Source: Casp-actino8 sp044358015 (lineage in GTDB: Bacteria > Actinomycetota > Acidimicrobiia > Acidimicrobiales > Ilumatobacteraceae). Taken from it: a stretch of 64,000 nt of DNA. Position 1 is the stretch's first letter. Each line of letters starts with the position of its first letter. The stretch is taken from assembly GCA_044358015.1 (NCBI GenBank), contig JBIKOO010000005.1:1-64000 (forward strand), read 5' to 3'. The position numbers and the translations under genes are program-made. A model generated the notes under the pieces. The model made no database searches and was not told the DNA's origin. It saw only the letters and a list, made by a program, of their open reading frames with translations. This document shows, piece after piece, positions 35,773 to 44,515 of the stretch.

Positions 35773-37098
35773 TCAGGCAGGACCCGAGAACATTCCGTCT
35801 TGTGTGCGAGCAGTACGAGTGGTGTCGTTGTCTTCGCCTTCGTATCGCGCAATTTCGTTACGACCAACAACATGCCAGTGCACTTCGTCGGGGCCATCAG
35901 CTAAACGCAACGTGCGCTGACTGGCGTACATGCGAGACAACGGCGTCCACTGCGACACACCGGTTGCTCCAAACACCTGAATTGCTTCGTCGATGATTGC
36001 GCACACACGAATCGGCACCATCGCCTTGACGGCACTCACCCAAACCCGAGCTTCGGCATTACCCATGGTGTCCATGGCCTTGGCCGCACGCAACACCATC
36101 AAACGCATGGCTTCAAGTTCAATACGAGCCTTGGCGATCACTTCGGTGTTCTTTCCAAGACGGGCGATCGGCTTTCCGAAAGCTTCGCGGCTCAGTCCAC
36201 GACGAATCATCAATTCAAGCGCACGCTCACCAGCACCAATTGAACGCATGCAGTGGTGAATACGACCAGGTCCGAGACGTACTTGCGAAATTTCGAAACC
36301 ACGTCCCTCGCCAAGCAACATATTTGCTGCAGGCACTCGCACATCAGTGAAACGCAGATGCATGTGGCCGTGCGGCGCATCGTCTTCTCCGAAAACTTCC
36401 ATCGGTCCAAGAATTTCAACTCCTGGTGTGTCCATCGGAACCAAGATCTGTGAGTGACGACGGTGCGGTGACGCATCAGGGCTTGTCATCAACATACAAA
36501 TCATGATCTTGCATCGCGGATCGCCAGCACCAGAGATGTAGTACTTCTCGCCGTTGATCAACCACTCTTCACCGTCAAGTACGGCGCGGCATTCAAGATT
36601 CTTTGCGTCCGATGAAGCCACATCGGGTTCAGTCATTGCGTATGCCGAGCGAATTTCTCCGGCCAACAACGGCTCGAGCCACTGCTTCTTCTGCTCGGGT
36701 GTTCCGACGCGCTCAAGCACTTCCATGTTGCCGGTGTCGGGAGCACTGCAGTTCATTGCTTCTGACGCGAGTGGGTTCTTGCCCAACTCAACAGCGATGT
36801 ATGCATAGTCGAGGTTCGACAAACCTTCGCCAGTTTCGGCGTCGGGCAAGAAGAAGTTCCAGAGACCGCGAGTTTTGGCTTTGGCCTTCAATGAATCAAG
36901 TAGTTCAAGCTGACCCACGCCGTAACCCCAATGGTCAGCGCGGCCTTCGCCAAGCTTGTAGAACTGAGCCGTCACCGGCTCGACTTCTTCGGCAATGAAT
37001 TTGACGACCGCTTCATAGAGCGGAACAACTTTGGCCGACATGGCCAAGTTCATCGCGTCGTCGGTACTGATTCCTGAGTGCATTCCGGGCTTAGGCAT
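35773..37098 (-). CDS. Acyl-CoA dehydrogenase
   Basis: A 441-residue acyl-CoA dehydrogenase. Conserved parts: AYAMTEPDVASSDAKNLECRAVLDGEEWLINGEKYYISGAGDP (FAD and substrate binding), the RFTDVRVPAANMLLGEGRGFEI turn, and the C-terminal EAIQVFGATGVSQWTPLSRMYASQRTLRLADGPDEVHW. The latter ends in the group seen in FadE-like enzymes with an ADGPDEVH motif, known from eukaryotic ACAD10/11-like proteins. A TANNNT hexamer sits 6 nt before the ATG. First gene of an operon with the SRPBCC protein and pyrophosphatase. Acts in beta-oxidation of an unidentified acyl-CoA. Confidence 0.93.
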   Translation of the reverse strand: MPKPGMHSGISTDDAMNLAMSAKVVPLYEAVVKFIAEEVEPVTAQFYKLGEGRADHWGYGVGQLELLDSLKAKAKTRGLWNFFLPDAETGEGLSNLDYAYIAVELGKNPLASEAMNCSAPDTGNMEVLERVGTPEQKKQWLEPLLAGEIRSAYAMTEPDVASSDAKNLECRAVLDGEEWLINGEKYYISGAGDPRCKIMICMLMTSPDASPHRRHSQILVPMDTPGVEILGPMEVFGEDDAPHGHMHLRFTDVRVPAANMLLGEGRGFEISQVRLGPGRIHHCMRSIGAGERALELMIRRGLSREAFGKPIARLGKNTEVIAKARIELEAMRLMVLRAAKAMDTMGNAEARVWVSAVKAMVPIRVCAIIDEAIQVFGATGVSQWTPLSRMYASQRTLRLADGPDEVHWHVVGRNEIARYEGEDNDTTRTARTQDGMFSGPA

Positions 37099-37104
37099 AC
37101 GGCA

Positions 37105-37110
37105 ACATTA
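37105..37110 (-). promoter_or_regulatory. -10 hexamer TAATGT, leaderless-type spacing
   Basis: On the minus strand TAATGT is followed by 6 nt and the acyl-CoA dehydrogenase ATG (37098). Confidence 0.55.
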
Positions 37111-37132
37111 GTTCGCCGTGCCCAAAAGCCAC

Positions 37133-38812
37133 CTAACGTGCGAATTCGCGCAAGACCCGTCCTGGTCGGTGACCCGTGTGTTCGCCCTGATCGGTCACGA
37201 CTTCACCGTTCACGATGGTCGCGGCATAGCCCCGAGCCTTAATGCGGAAACGGCCCTTTTCGCCCGGGAAGTCATGCACGTATTCGGGATACTCGGTCTG
37301 CAGTTTTTCGGGGTCAAACACGTTGATGTCGGCAAATGCTCCGACCTTCAAGGTTCCGCGGTCGACCAAGCCTAAAACGGCGGCCGGTTTGGCGGTCAAT
37401 TGGTGAATCGCCTTTTCAAGGGTCACGGCTTTGCGATCGCGATACCAGTACGACAAGTAGAACGTCGGACTGTCAGCATCGCAAATCTGGCCGGCGTGAG
37501 CACCAGCGTCACCAAGACCTGGAACAACGGCATCAAGTTGCAAGAAGACTTCCATTGATTCGGTATTGCGGTTGAAGAACCACGCGTTGTACAACTCGCG
37601 GCCTTCGCTTTGTAGCAAGCGATCAACGATCAGTTCAACTGGTGTCACACCGGCTTCGGCGGCAAGCTCTGCGACCGACTTCGGATTGTCAACGTTGTAG
37701 TTCGGCAACTCATCAAGACCTAATGGGAAAATCTTGGCTGCGTCGTACCACGTGCCTTTACGGTTTCCTTCTTCAAGCAATTCGGCCCGACGTACTGGAT
37801 CACGCAAAACGTTCAAGCGGTCCTCAACGGTGGGCAACTTCATCATTTCGTTCCAAACTTTTCCTGCCACGACAGGAGTCTGCTTCAGACCCATCAAGGT
37901 TCCGCCAGGACGGGTTTGTGTCGCTGAAGAAATACGACCCAAGTTGTCATTGATGTTGGTGAAGAAACTATTCATGCGTTCAACCGAACGAAGGTCTCCA
38001 TCACCTGCGCCACCCGAGAACAAAACGTCACCGGCATGTTGCGCCATCTCACGCAACAAGGTGAATTCATATTCGGCTTTAGTAGCGAAATCATTGACTG
38101 CTTGGAAGATTCCGCCGCCCGCACGATTCATTCCGTCCGCGATGGCTTTGTACTCATCAATCTTTGCGTATGTGCCAGGAACACAACGTCCGTCCGGAAC
38201 AACGTGCAACAAAATACGCGATGTTGAGAATCCAACTGCTCCGCCAGCAACAGACTCTTCAGCGATATCGGCCATGCGACCAAGTTCTTCAGGGGTTGGC
38301 TCTTCATCACTCAACGAGCGGTCGCCCATCACTTGCGAACGGATCGCACAGTGACCAACCAAACCAACAACATTCAACGCGGGCTTGAGTCGCTGCACTG
38401 AATCGAGATACTCGGGATATGTCTCCCAGTCCCACGGCAGACCGTCAAGAATTGATTGACGTGGAATGTCTTCGACACTTTCCATCATCTCGGCTAAGAA
38501 TTCGCGATCTTGTTCAACAACCGGAGCGAAGGTCACGCCGCAGTTGCCCATGAGCACCGTGGTGACTCCGTGCCATGAACTTGATGTCATGTACGGATCC
38601 CAACCAACTTGCGCGTCAAGGTGAGTGTGTAAGTCAACAAAGCCTGGCGACACCGTTTTGCCAGTCGCATCAATTTCACGGGTTGCGGTATCTGATGACA
38701 AATCACCGATCGCCACGATGCGATCGCCGGTCACGGCGACGTCAGCACGAAACGAGGCCTTTCCCGTTCCGTCAACAACTGTTCCCCCACGAATGATCAA
38801 GTCGTAATTCAT
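37133..38812 (-). CDS. Amidohydrolase, N-acyl-D-amino-acid deacylase type
   Basis: A 559-residue metal-dependent hydrolase. The N-terminus LIIRGGTVVDGTGKASFRADVAVTGDRIVAIG and GFVDLHTHLDAQVGWDP (His62, His64) are standard for the D-aminoacylase branch; MGNCGVTFAP supplies the conserved metal Cys of that group at about residue 91. The C-terminal VVDQGEHTGHRPGRVLR is the typical tail. Substrates are N-acylated D-amino acids or similar amides, although many actinobacterial members are uncharacterised. ATG 38812 follows GGGGGA, a strong ribosome-binding site. It follows the TIM-barrel amidohydrolase gene on the same strand at 66 nt distance. Confidence 0.9.
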   Translation of the reverse strand: MNYDLIIRGGTVVDGTGKASFRADVAVTGDRIVAIGDLSSDTATREIDATGKTVSPGFVDLHTHLDAQVGWDPYMTSSSWHGVTTVLMGNCGVTFAPVVEQDREFLAEMMESVEDIPRQSILDGLPWDWETYPEYLDSVQRLKPALNVVGLVGHCAIRSQVMGDRSLSDEEPTPEELGRMADIAEESVAGGAVGFSTSRILLHVVPDGRCVPGTYAKIDEYKAIADGMNRAGGGIFQAVNDFATKAEYEFTLLREMAQHAGDVLFSGGAGDGDLRSVERMNSFFTNINDNLGRISSATQTRPGGTLMGLKQTPVVAGKVWNEMMKLPTVEDRLNVLRDPVRRAELLEEGNRKGTWYDAAKIFPLGLDELPNYNVDNPKSVAELAAEAGVTPVELIVDRLLQSEGRELYNAWFFNRNTESMEVFLQLDAVVPGLGDAGAHAGQICDADSPTFYLSYWYRDRKAVTLEKAIHQLTAKPAAVLGLVDRGTLKVGAFADINVFDPEKLQTEYPEYVHDFPGEKGRFRIKARGYAATIVNGEVVTDQGEHTGHRPGRVLREFAR

Positions 38813-38878
38813 ATGTCCCCCATTGAATTTGTGCACTTCCGTATTTACATTAGAGCGTTACCCCCTGGCATGGTTCAC

Positions 38879-40036
38879 CTAGAGACCTAAAAGTCTCGCT
38901 CCGTTGTCAAAATAGAAGGCCCTGCGCTCTAGGTCGCCGACTGCGGTCATGCTGGCCTCAAAGCGACGAATCGGATCGTCGGTTCCCTCATGGTGGGGAT
39001 AATCCGAAGAGAAAGCCACCATCTGCTCACCGACTTGCTCAATGATCCAACCCACGTCTTCACCGGCGAATGGACTCACGACAACCTGTCGGCGCAAGTA
39101 ATCGGACGGGCGCATCGACAAATGTGAAAGATCTTGGATGTTCTTAAATGCTCGGGCACCCGTATCAATGAAATGCAAAAACGAGGGCAACCAGGTGGCA
39201 CCTAGTTCTGTGACACCAATCCGCAACTTCGGAAATTTCTCGAGCACTCCGTCGTAGACAAGCGAAGCCAGGAAAAGTTCACCTGGATAACCGATCGCCA
39301 TATACGACAACGGATCGCCTGGAGCGTCAGAACGAAAATGCCTCATGTCGCGACCGTTATCGAAAAATACCTTCGGCACAGGTCTGTAATTTTGATCGGC
39401 ACCGACGTGCAGAAAAACTGCAAGATTTGCTTCCTGAAGCGCCGCCCACACAACATCAAAATCAGGATGAGTAAACGAGTGTTGATGCGAAGCAGGGATT
39501 GAATCAATCAACACAGCTGTGACTTTGTTTGCCACCGCTTCGGTGATCAACTCAAGCGCAATCTCCGGACCAAATTCAAATGGAACGTAGGCAGTGGCGA
39601 GCAATCGAGGGTCTTGGCAAAAATCGAGCATGCCACGGTTCATCGCCCGCACTGCTTCAAGGCGCACCGAGGTTGGCGTTTGCATGATTTGCTCAAATGA
39701 TCCAGTCGGAAAAATCAGTTGGCAATCAAAACCCAATAGATCTAACACCTGTCGACGTTCATCAACGTCCCAACCACCGAACGACATCCAGCCCTTACGT
39801 GGCATTGACATAAACTCCCTCGCAAGTTTGCTTTGAAGAATCTCATCGTTTTTTCGTTGGTCGTAGTCGCGATACGAATCGTCTAAAAGTTGATTGAAGC
39901 TTGAATCACTTTCGCCCAATTCAGGAATCTGATCTTGTACCGCCGCCGATGCATATGAACGCAACCAGCCTTTGGGCTCAAGAATGTGGGCATCAATGTC
40001 GACGATGCGACGGCCAGCAGCATAAGTTGAAGTCAT
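38879..40036 (-). CDS. Amidohydrolase-2 family protein (decarboxylase/hydrolase TIM barrel)
   Basis: A 385-residue TIM-barrel metal enzyme. The metal motif is IVDIDAHILEP near the N-terminus (Asp-x-His). Other landmarks are FLHVGADQNYRP (His), IGVTELGATWLPSFLHFID and the terminal FSSDYPHHEGTDDPIRRFEASM, where Asp completes the site. This arrangement matches the ACMSD-like branch, which includes decarboxylases and hydrolases for aromatic acids. GGGGGAAACC lies before the ATG. It may be transcribed with the following deacylase gene. Substrate not assigned. Confidence 0.9.
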   Translation of the reverse strand: MTSTYAAGRRIVDIDAHILEPKGWLRSYASAAVQDQIPELGESDSSFNQLLDDSYRDYDQRKNDEILQSKLAREFMSMPRKGWMSFGGWDVDERRQVLDLLGFDCQLIFPTGSFEQIMQTPTSVRLEAVRAMNRGMLDFCQDPRLLATAYVPFEFGPEIALELITEAVANKVTAVLIDSIPASHQHSFTHPDFDVVWAALQEANLAVFLHVGADQNYRPVPKVFFDNGRDMRHFRSDAPGDPLSYMAIGYPGELFLASLVYDGVLEKFPKLRIGVTELGATWLPSFLHFIDTGARAFKNIQDLSHLSMRPSDYLRRQVVVSPFAGEDVGWIIEQVGEQMVAFSSDYPHHEGTDDPIRRFEASMTAVGDLERRAFYFDNGARLLGL

Positions 40037-40098
40037 GGTTTCCCCCTGAAGGGAAAACTACAACCAAAGTTTGCCGAAGACTAGCGAAATTTGGTGGT

Positions 40099-41013
40099 CT
40101 ACAGAATTGCCGCGGCCGCAGCCATTGAGGCCTCGCGGCGCTCAACCTGACGACGAGCCACTTTGCCAACGCGCTCAATGTATTTGAACATTGAATCACG
40201 AGCTTCTTCGGCGGCTGAGGAAAGACCTTCGACCTTGTCAATAGCCCACTGACGGAACACCAACGGCATGATGATTTTTTCGTGGTGAATCGCGAAGTCA
40301 TAAATGCCGACATGGGCGATGGCCTTGGCGTGTTCAACAAATCCGGGAATTCCGATACCCGGCATCGAAAACGACGTGACCTGGCGCTTCAATGCTTCAA
40401 TAGCCGCCGACGGGTTCAACTCAATGAGCTTGCTGACCAAATCGCGATAAAAGAGGTGGTGACGATTTTCATCAGTCGACAACTTCATCATCACGTTGTA
40501 ACCAACTGGGTCGTTCAACATCGTTCCGGTGTTGCGATGTGAAATACGCGTGGCGAGTTCTTGCATTGCCACGTAACACATGCCGTCAACTGGCGAATCT
40601 GGTTCGGGCACAATCGCACTGCTCACTTGAGCCATGCGACCATCTTCAAGTGTTTTGGGATCAACAAGTCCGCTGACGGTGATGTAGTCACGCATCACGA
40701 TGGCATGACGACCTTCTTCAGCAGTCCAACGTTGCGCCCACGCACCCCACGCCGAGTCGCCACCAAACATGCGCGAGATCGTTCGGGTGTACCACGGCAG
40801 GTTGTCTTCAGTAAGCAAGTTCACGAGCAACGCCGAACGCACGCCCTGCGGCAAAGGCTCTTCGCCGAACGTAAAACCATCGCTCGCTAGTCGTGCGGCG
40901 CGATCCCACGGGACTTGCTCGTGCGGATACCACTCTTCAGCCGAATCTAAATGTCGATTGAGAAGACGTTCCGCCTCCGGTTCAAGTTCACGCAAAATCG
41001 TCTCATCAGTCAC
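40099..41013 (-). CDS. Acyl-[acyl-carrier-protein] desaturase (ferritin-like di-iron, DesA type)
   Basis: Soluble desaturase that introduces a double bond into acyl-ACP. The di-iron ligands can be read off: Glu69 (LLTEDNLPWY), Glu100-x-x-His103 (EEGRHAIVM), Glu152 (QELATRISHR) and Glu182-x-x-His185 (DENRHHLFYRD), giving the usual two ExxH pairs plus two extra Glu. About 304 residues, as in mycobacterial DesA1/DesA2. It needs ferredoxin. The start is GTG, with a TANNNT hexamer 6 nt upstream. It is divergent from the unknown 41103 gene, 89 nt apart, both with leaderless-type promoters. Confidence 0.94.
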   Translation of the reverse strand: MTDETILRELEPEAERLLNRHLDSAEEWYPHEQVPWDRAARLASDGFTFGEEPLPQGVRSALLVNLLTEDNLPWYTRTISRMFGGDSAWGAWAQRWTAEEGRHAIVMRDYITVSGLVDPKTLEDGRMAQVSSAIVPEPDSPVDGMCYVAMQELATRISHRNTGTMLNDPVGYNVMMKLSTDENRHHLFYRDLVSKLIELNPSAAIEALKRQVTSFSMPGIGIPGFVEHAKAIAHVGIYDFAIHHEKIIMPLVFRQWAIDKVEGLSSAAEEARDSMFKYIERVGKVARRQVERREASMAAAAAIL

Positions 41014-41019
41014 ATCTAC

Positions 41020-41025
41020 AAACTA
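41020..41025 (-). promoter_or_regulatory. -10 hexamer TAGTTT, leaderless-type spacing
   Basis: TAGTTT on the minus strand is 6 nt before the GTG of the desaturase (41013). Confidence 0.5.
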
Positions 41026-41090
41026 AACGCTCTGATTGTCTGCTGACAGTGTCCTTCGTCATTCTTTTCTCGGTTCAATACGCGAGCGTT

Positions 41091-41096
41091 TAGAGT
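41091..41096 (+). promoter_or_regulatory. -10 hexamer TAGAGT, leaderless-type spacing
   Basis: TAGAGT ends 6 nt before the ATG at 41103; it faces the desaturase promoter. Confidence 0.55.
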
Positions 41097-41102
41097 TTGT
41101 GA

Positions 41103-42356
41103 ATGAGTGATTATTGGAAAAGTTCGTGGTCAGGCGAAGATGGTGGACCAAAACGCCGCCAAATTGCGACAAATGTGTCAATTCCGCGCATAACAAACTC
41201 AAAACAGCTGGAAGTCGTCTCGCGGGATGCACTGGCAATGACTATGCCAATAGTTGGACCAAATGATGAACTCTTTCTCCAAAGGGTCATGCCCGGACTG
41301 GATTCAGTGGCGTGGGTCGAAAAAATTGACCCCCTCACGCTTGAAACAATCATTCAATCTGAACAACTTGCGGGCGGCCCGATGTGGCCAGGTGGCATGG
41401 CTGCCCATGCGAACGGTTCTCTCTACGTCGTCTTTGGCAATCATGCTCATCGACTGTCAACTGATTTGTCCGTCATTGCTTCGACGGAACTTCCGCGCGT
41501 TCGCCCATACAACAGTTTTGTGATCTTGCCGTCGGGCCATATCGCAACGAAGGATTTTTCTGGCCCATTGCCCGGACAACCAAACGGCACTCCGATGGAC
41601 AACACCGAGTTGTTGATTCTTGATCCCGAAGATTTGCGTATCGTCACGCGACTTGAACTCAACGAACCATCAATTGCTCGACTCTCTGCAGACGGAAACA
41701 ATATTTATGTCGTCGGCGATCATTCACTGATTCGAGTCATCTGGAATGGCGAGTCACTATCTGTTGATGAAACATTCAATGCTCGCTACCGAACCCTTGA
41801 GGGCCAAACATTTGGTTGGGACACCGTCATTACAGATGACGATGCTTGGTTCTTAGATAATGGCGAAGGCACGCAGCTCTTTACTGGTTCATTTCGCGGT
41901 GTGGGTATTTCAACAGCACCACTTCATCTCGTGCGAGTGAACAAGCAAACTGGGCATGTCACACTCACCGAGATATGCGGCTTACCAAACGGCATTGTCG
42001 CCAATCCGCCAGTGGTTGATATGAAACGGCAAATCGTTGTGGGCTTTGACAGTGGTAACGGAGTCATCAGCGGGTTTGACTTTGACGAAGATTCAGTGAC
42101 GTTACGTTGGAGCCACGAACAAAACCATGCCTGCCACATGTTGCTCATTCCCGAGACCGGGCAAATCATTACTGCCGATTACCGCCCCGAACTTGGTTGC
42201 GAACAAGTTGTTGTTCTCGATATCACGACTGGCACCGAGGTCGCTCGTGTCTCGACGACAAGTCCCATTCAGTCGGCAGTTTTTCCAGCCATTGGTCCAC
42301 GTGGCGACATCTATTGGTGCAGCATGACCACCATTACCCGCATCTCAGTTCGCTGA
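41103..42356 (+). CDS. Beta-propeller-like protein of unknown function, 417 residues
   Basis: No family recognised with certainty. The sequence consists of repeated beta-strand units of 40-50 residues such as SLYVVFGNHAHRLSTDLSVIAS, GHIATKDFSGP, TELLILDPEDLRIVTRLELNEPSIARLSADGNNIYVVGDHSLIRV and TGEIITADYRPE-like QIITADYRPELGCEQVVVLDITTGTEVARVST. This is the pattern of PQQ- or SMP-30-like beta propellers. No signal peptide, so apparently cytosolic, which is less common for propellers of this kind. It ends 38 nt before the amidohydrolase gene on the same strand, which points to a shared function, possibly lactonase-like. Confidence 0.72.
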   Translation: MSDYWKSSWSGEDGGPKRRQIATNVSIPRITNSKQLEVVSRDALAMTMPIVGPNDELFLQRVMPGLDSVAWVEKIDPLTLETIIQSEQLAGGPMWPGGMAAHANGSLYVVFGNHAHRLSTDLSVIASTELPRVRPYNSFVILPSGHIATKDFSGPLPGQPNGTPMDNTELLILDPEDLRIVTRLELNEPSIARLSADGNNIYVVGDHSLIRVIWNGESLSVDETFNARYRTLEGQTFGWDTVITDDDAWFLDNGEGTQLFTGSFRGVGISTAPLHLVRVNKQTGHVTLTEICGLPNGIVANPPVVDMKRQIVVGFDSGNGVISGFDFDEDSVTLRWSHEQNHACHMLLIPETGQIITADYRPELGCEQVVVLDITTGTEVARVSTTSPIQSAVFPAIGPRGDIYWCSMTTITRISVR

Positions 42357-42394
42357 CTCAATCTACGCAGCCCGATTCGTGGCATGATTTTGGC

Positions 42395-43390
42395 GTGACT
42401 GAACTCAATCCCGGTACTCAAGAGTGGCTCGACCAAGTTGTTGAAGACATCGTCGAACCAGATCTACCCATTCTCGATCCGCACCACCACATGTGGCCTC
42501 AAGGACAGGGGTTGCCCTACACGCGCAACGATCTTCATCGTGACGCCGACGCGGGCCACAATATTGTCAAGACCATATTTATGGAATGTGGTTCGGCGTA
42601 CAACCGTGAAGCGCCCGAACACTTACGTTCACTCGGCGAAACTAAGTACATCGCTGAAGAAGCATTAAGCGACCCGAATCCGCTGATCGCTGGAATCGTG
42701 AGTTCTATTGATCTCCGGCGCGATGATCGCGACGAGTTGCTCGACATGCATGTTGAAGCAAGTCGTGGATTGTTCCGCGGAATTCGTGATGCCCTTGCAC
42801 TCGCCACTCATCCTGAAGCGATGATGATCCCGGGACACGCGATGAAGGATTTGTACCTTGACGCAGATTTCCGTCGCGGAGTCGCCCGACTTGGTGAACG
42901 AGGATTCACGTACGACTCCTGGCATTATCACCATCAGAATCGCGAGTTCTTAGAACTTGCGCGCGCAACGCCTGGGACCACGATGGTTCTTGACCACTTC
43001 GGAACACCAGTGGGTGTCGGACCATACGCAACTCAACGCGATGAGATCTTTGAGCAATGGAAGAAGGACATTGCCGATATTGCGAAGTGCCCCAATGTGG
43101 TCGCCAAGATTGGTGGACTCGCGATGCCCGACAATGGGTTCGGTTGGAATACAGCGACTCGCCCACCGACATCAGATGAATTCAATGCGCAACAGTCGCG
43201 CTATTACTTACACGCGATTGAATGTTTCGGTCCTTCGCGATGCATGCTCGAATCAAACTTCCCCGTTGACCGTTTGTCATTGTCATACGAAGTCTTGTGG
43301 AATGCGTACAAAAAGATGACGAGCAGTTTCTCAGCGTCTGAACGCGCCGATTTGTTCTACAACACCGCCGCCCGCACCTACCAGGTCTGA
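42395..43390 (+). CDS. Amidohydrolase-2 family protein (lactonase/decarboxylase TIM barrel)
   Basis: A 331-residue amidohydrolase. The metal motif LPILDPHHHMWPQG is near the N-terminus. EFLELARATPGTTMVLDHFGTPVG and CPNVVAKIGGLAMPDNGFGW are typical of the L-fuconolactonase/predicted metal-dependent TIM-barrel group, and the C-terminal CMLESNFPVDRLSLSYEVLWNAYKKM holds the conserved ESNFPVD. Start GTG 42395 is the first that does not overlap the propeller gene; a weak CATGAT lies 6 nt upstream. The frame is open upstream inside the propeller gene but shows no family similarity there. Ends 8 nt before a palindromic repeat. Confidence 0.9.
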   Translation: MTELNPGTQEWLDQVVEDIVEPDLPILDPHHHMWPQGQGLPYTRNDLHRDADAGHNIVKTIFMECGSAYNREAPEHLRSLGETKYIAEEALSDPNPLIAGIVSSIDLRRDDRDELLDMHVEASRGLFRGIRDALALATHPEAMMIPGHAMKDLYLDADFRRGVARLGERGFTYDSWHYHHQNREFLELARATPGTTMVLDHFGTPVGVGPYATQRDEIFEQWKKDIADIAKCPNVVAKIGGLAMPDNGFGWNTATRPPTSDEFNAQQSRYYLHAIECFGPSRCMLESNFPVDRLSLSYEVLWNAYKKMTSSFSASERADLFYNTAARTYQV

Positions 43391-43398
43391 TTCCCCTT

Positions 43399-43453
43399 GT
43401 GATTCTGGTGCAAAATAGTTGCGAAATGCGTAACGATTCTGCACCAGAATCAC
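43399..43453. repeat. 55-bp palindromic repeat, copy 6 (contains a stop codon of the convergent gene)
   Basis: Arms GTGATTCTGGTGCAAAAT and ATTCTGCACCAGAATCAC; pairing extends outward by CCTT/AAGG (43395-43457). Inner stem GTTGCG/CGTAAC. The minus-strand hydrolase stop TGA (43452-43450) lies in the right arm. Convergent gene ends. Confidence 0.9.
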
Positions 43454-44415
43454 AAGGACTTGAGGAAGTCGTCGATGAGGACGACGTGGCGCAAGACCGA
43501 GGTGCGCCAATTATGTATCCACTGCGGCGGAGAATCGTCAACAACCATTTTCACGTAAGCGCGCAACATATCGGGCAAGTTTTCAACTTGAGGTGCTAGT
43601 TCGGCGTATAAACCAAAGTCACTCGACGCTTGATGACCAGCTTGGTCAATATCCACACGACGCGACAATGCACCAACACGATCCGTTCGGGCAGACAATA
43701 AGCCCCATGCTTTATCTGCATCGGTTGTTGGAGGTGTCGTGACATCTTGATTGGCAACAACCATCAACACTGGCGAAGCAGTCGTTGCAAACACCTCATC
43801 TGGCAAAATGCGCGTATACCCCTGCGCCAAAACTGCTGCTCGCACCCGCACATCAGGCACGAATTCATGGAGCGTTGACACCGTTGCTAATGCCGTCAGC
43901 CCGCCATAACTATGTCCACCGACTGCGATTCGCGTTTCATCAACATGTGATGCCAACCACGAAACAAGTTCGGGGCCACCACCCAGCGCACTGTCAATCA
44001 GTAGTTGCACATCGCCGAGTCGATTGCGGTCATTCGTTATGTCATCAACATGTGTGCCAAGGGCCCAATCAAACAAAGTGTCGCCTGGATGATCGGAAGA
44101 AATCACGATGTATCCACGGGCCGCCAGCGCCTCGCACAACAAGCTGTAGTTGTGTCGCATACCAGTACGGCCATGTGACCAAATCACCAACGGATGTCGT
44201 CCCGATTGAACTTCGGCGTCTTCAAAGGCAGATGCAGAGAAAAATGTGATTCCAGGAATTAAGTCGTACGTCGTTCGCTCTGTTGCTGCGACCGCCGGAT
44301 ACCACAATTCAACTCCAAGCATTCGATCTGATCGATTCGCGTCGACGATCAAAGTTGAGCGATGACCCACCACATTTACGGGCGCCTCTAGGGGCGGAGC
44401 AGCCGTTAATTCCAT
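43450..44415 (-). CDS. Alpha/beta hydrolase (PAF-acetylhydrolase/dienelactone-like)
   Basis: A 321-residue hydrolase. The fold begins with LIVDANRSDRMLGVELWYPA, continues with HPLVIWSHGRTGMRHNYSLLCEALAARGYIVISSDHPGDT (oxyanion His-Gly), and has the nucleophile in IAVGGHSYGGLTALA. The catalytic His would lie in DIDQAGHQASSDFG. This layout resembles platelet-activating-factor acetylhydrolase-like proteins. I chose ATG 44415; a long upstream frame has no similarity to the family. No signal peptide. The stop is supplied by the palindrome at 43399-43453. Confidence 0.86.
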   Translation of the reverse strand: MELTAAPPLEAPVNVVGHRSTLIVDANRSDRMLGVELWYPAVAATERTTYDLIPGITFFSASAFEDAEVQSGRHPLVIWSHGRTGMRHNYSLLCEALAARGYIVISSDHPGDTLFDWALGTHVDDITNDRNRLGDVQLLIDSALGGGPELVSWLASHVDETRIAVGGHSYGGLTALATVSTLHEFVPDVRVRAAVLAQGYTRILPDEVFATTASPVLMVVANQDVTTPPTTDADKAWGLLSARTDRVGALSRRVDIDQAGHQASSDFGLYAELAPQVENLPDMLRAYVKMVVDDSPPQWIHNWRTSVLRHVVLIDDFLKSL

Positions 44416-44515
44416 ACCAATACTCTGCCACGAATCACTATTTTTAGTTCCGCTTCGCCACAAGATTGACCGTTTTCGTACTCTTAAAGCACGGACAACC
44501 GAGGAGATTGAGTCA

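Noticed and set aside
42107..42394. Upstream extension of the amidohydrolase frame to 42107
   Set aside because: It lies inside the propeller gene in another frame, has no family similarity and contains no metal motif; GTG 42395 is the first sensible start.
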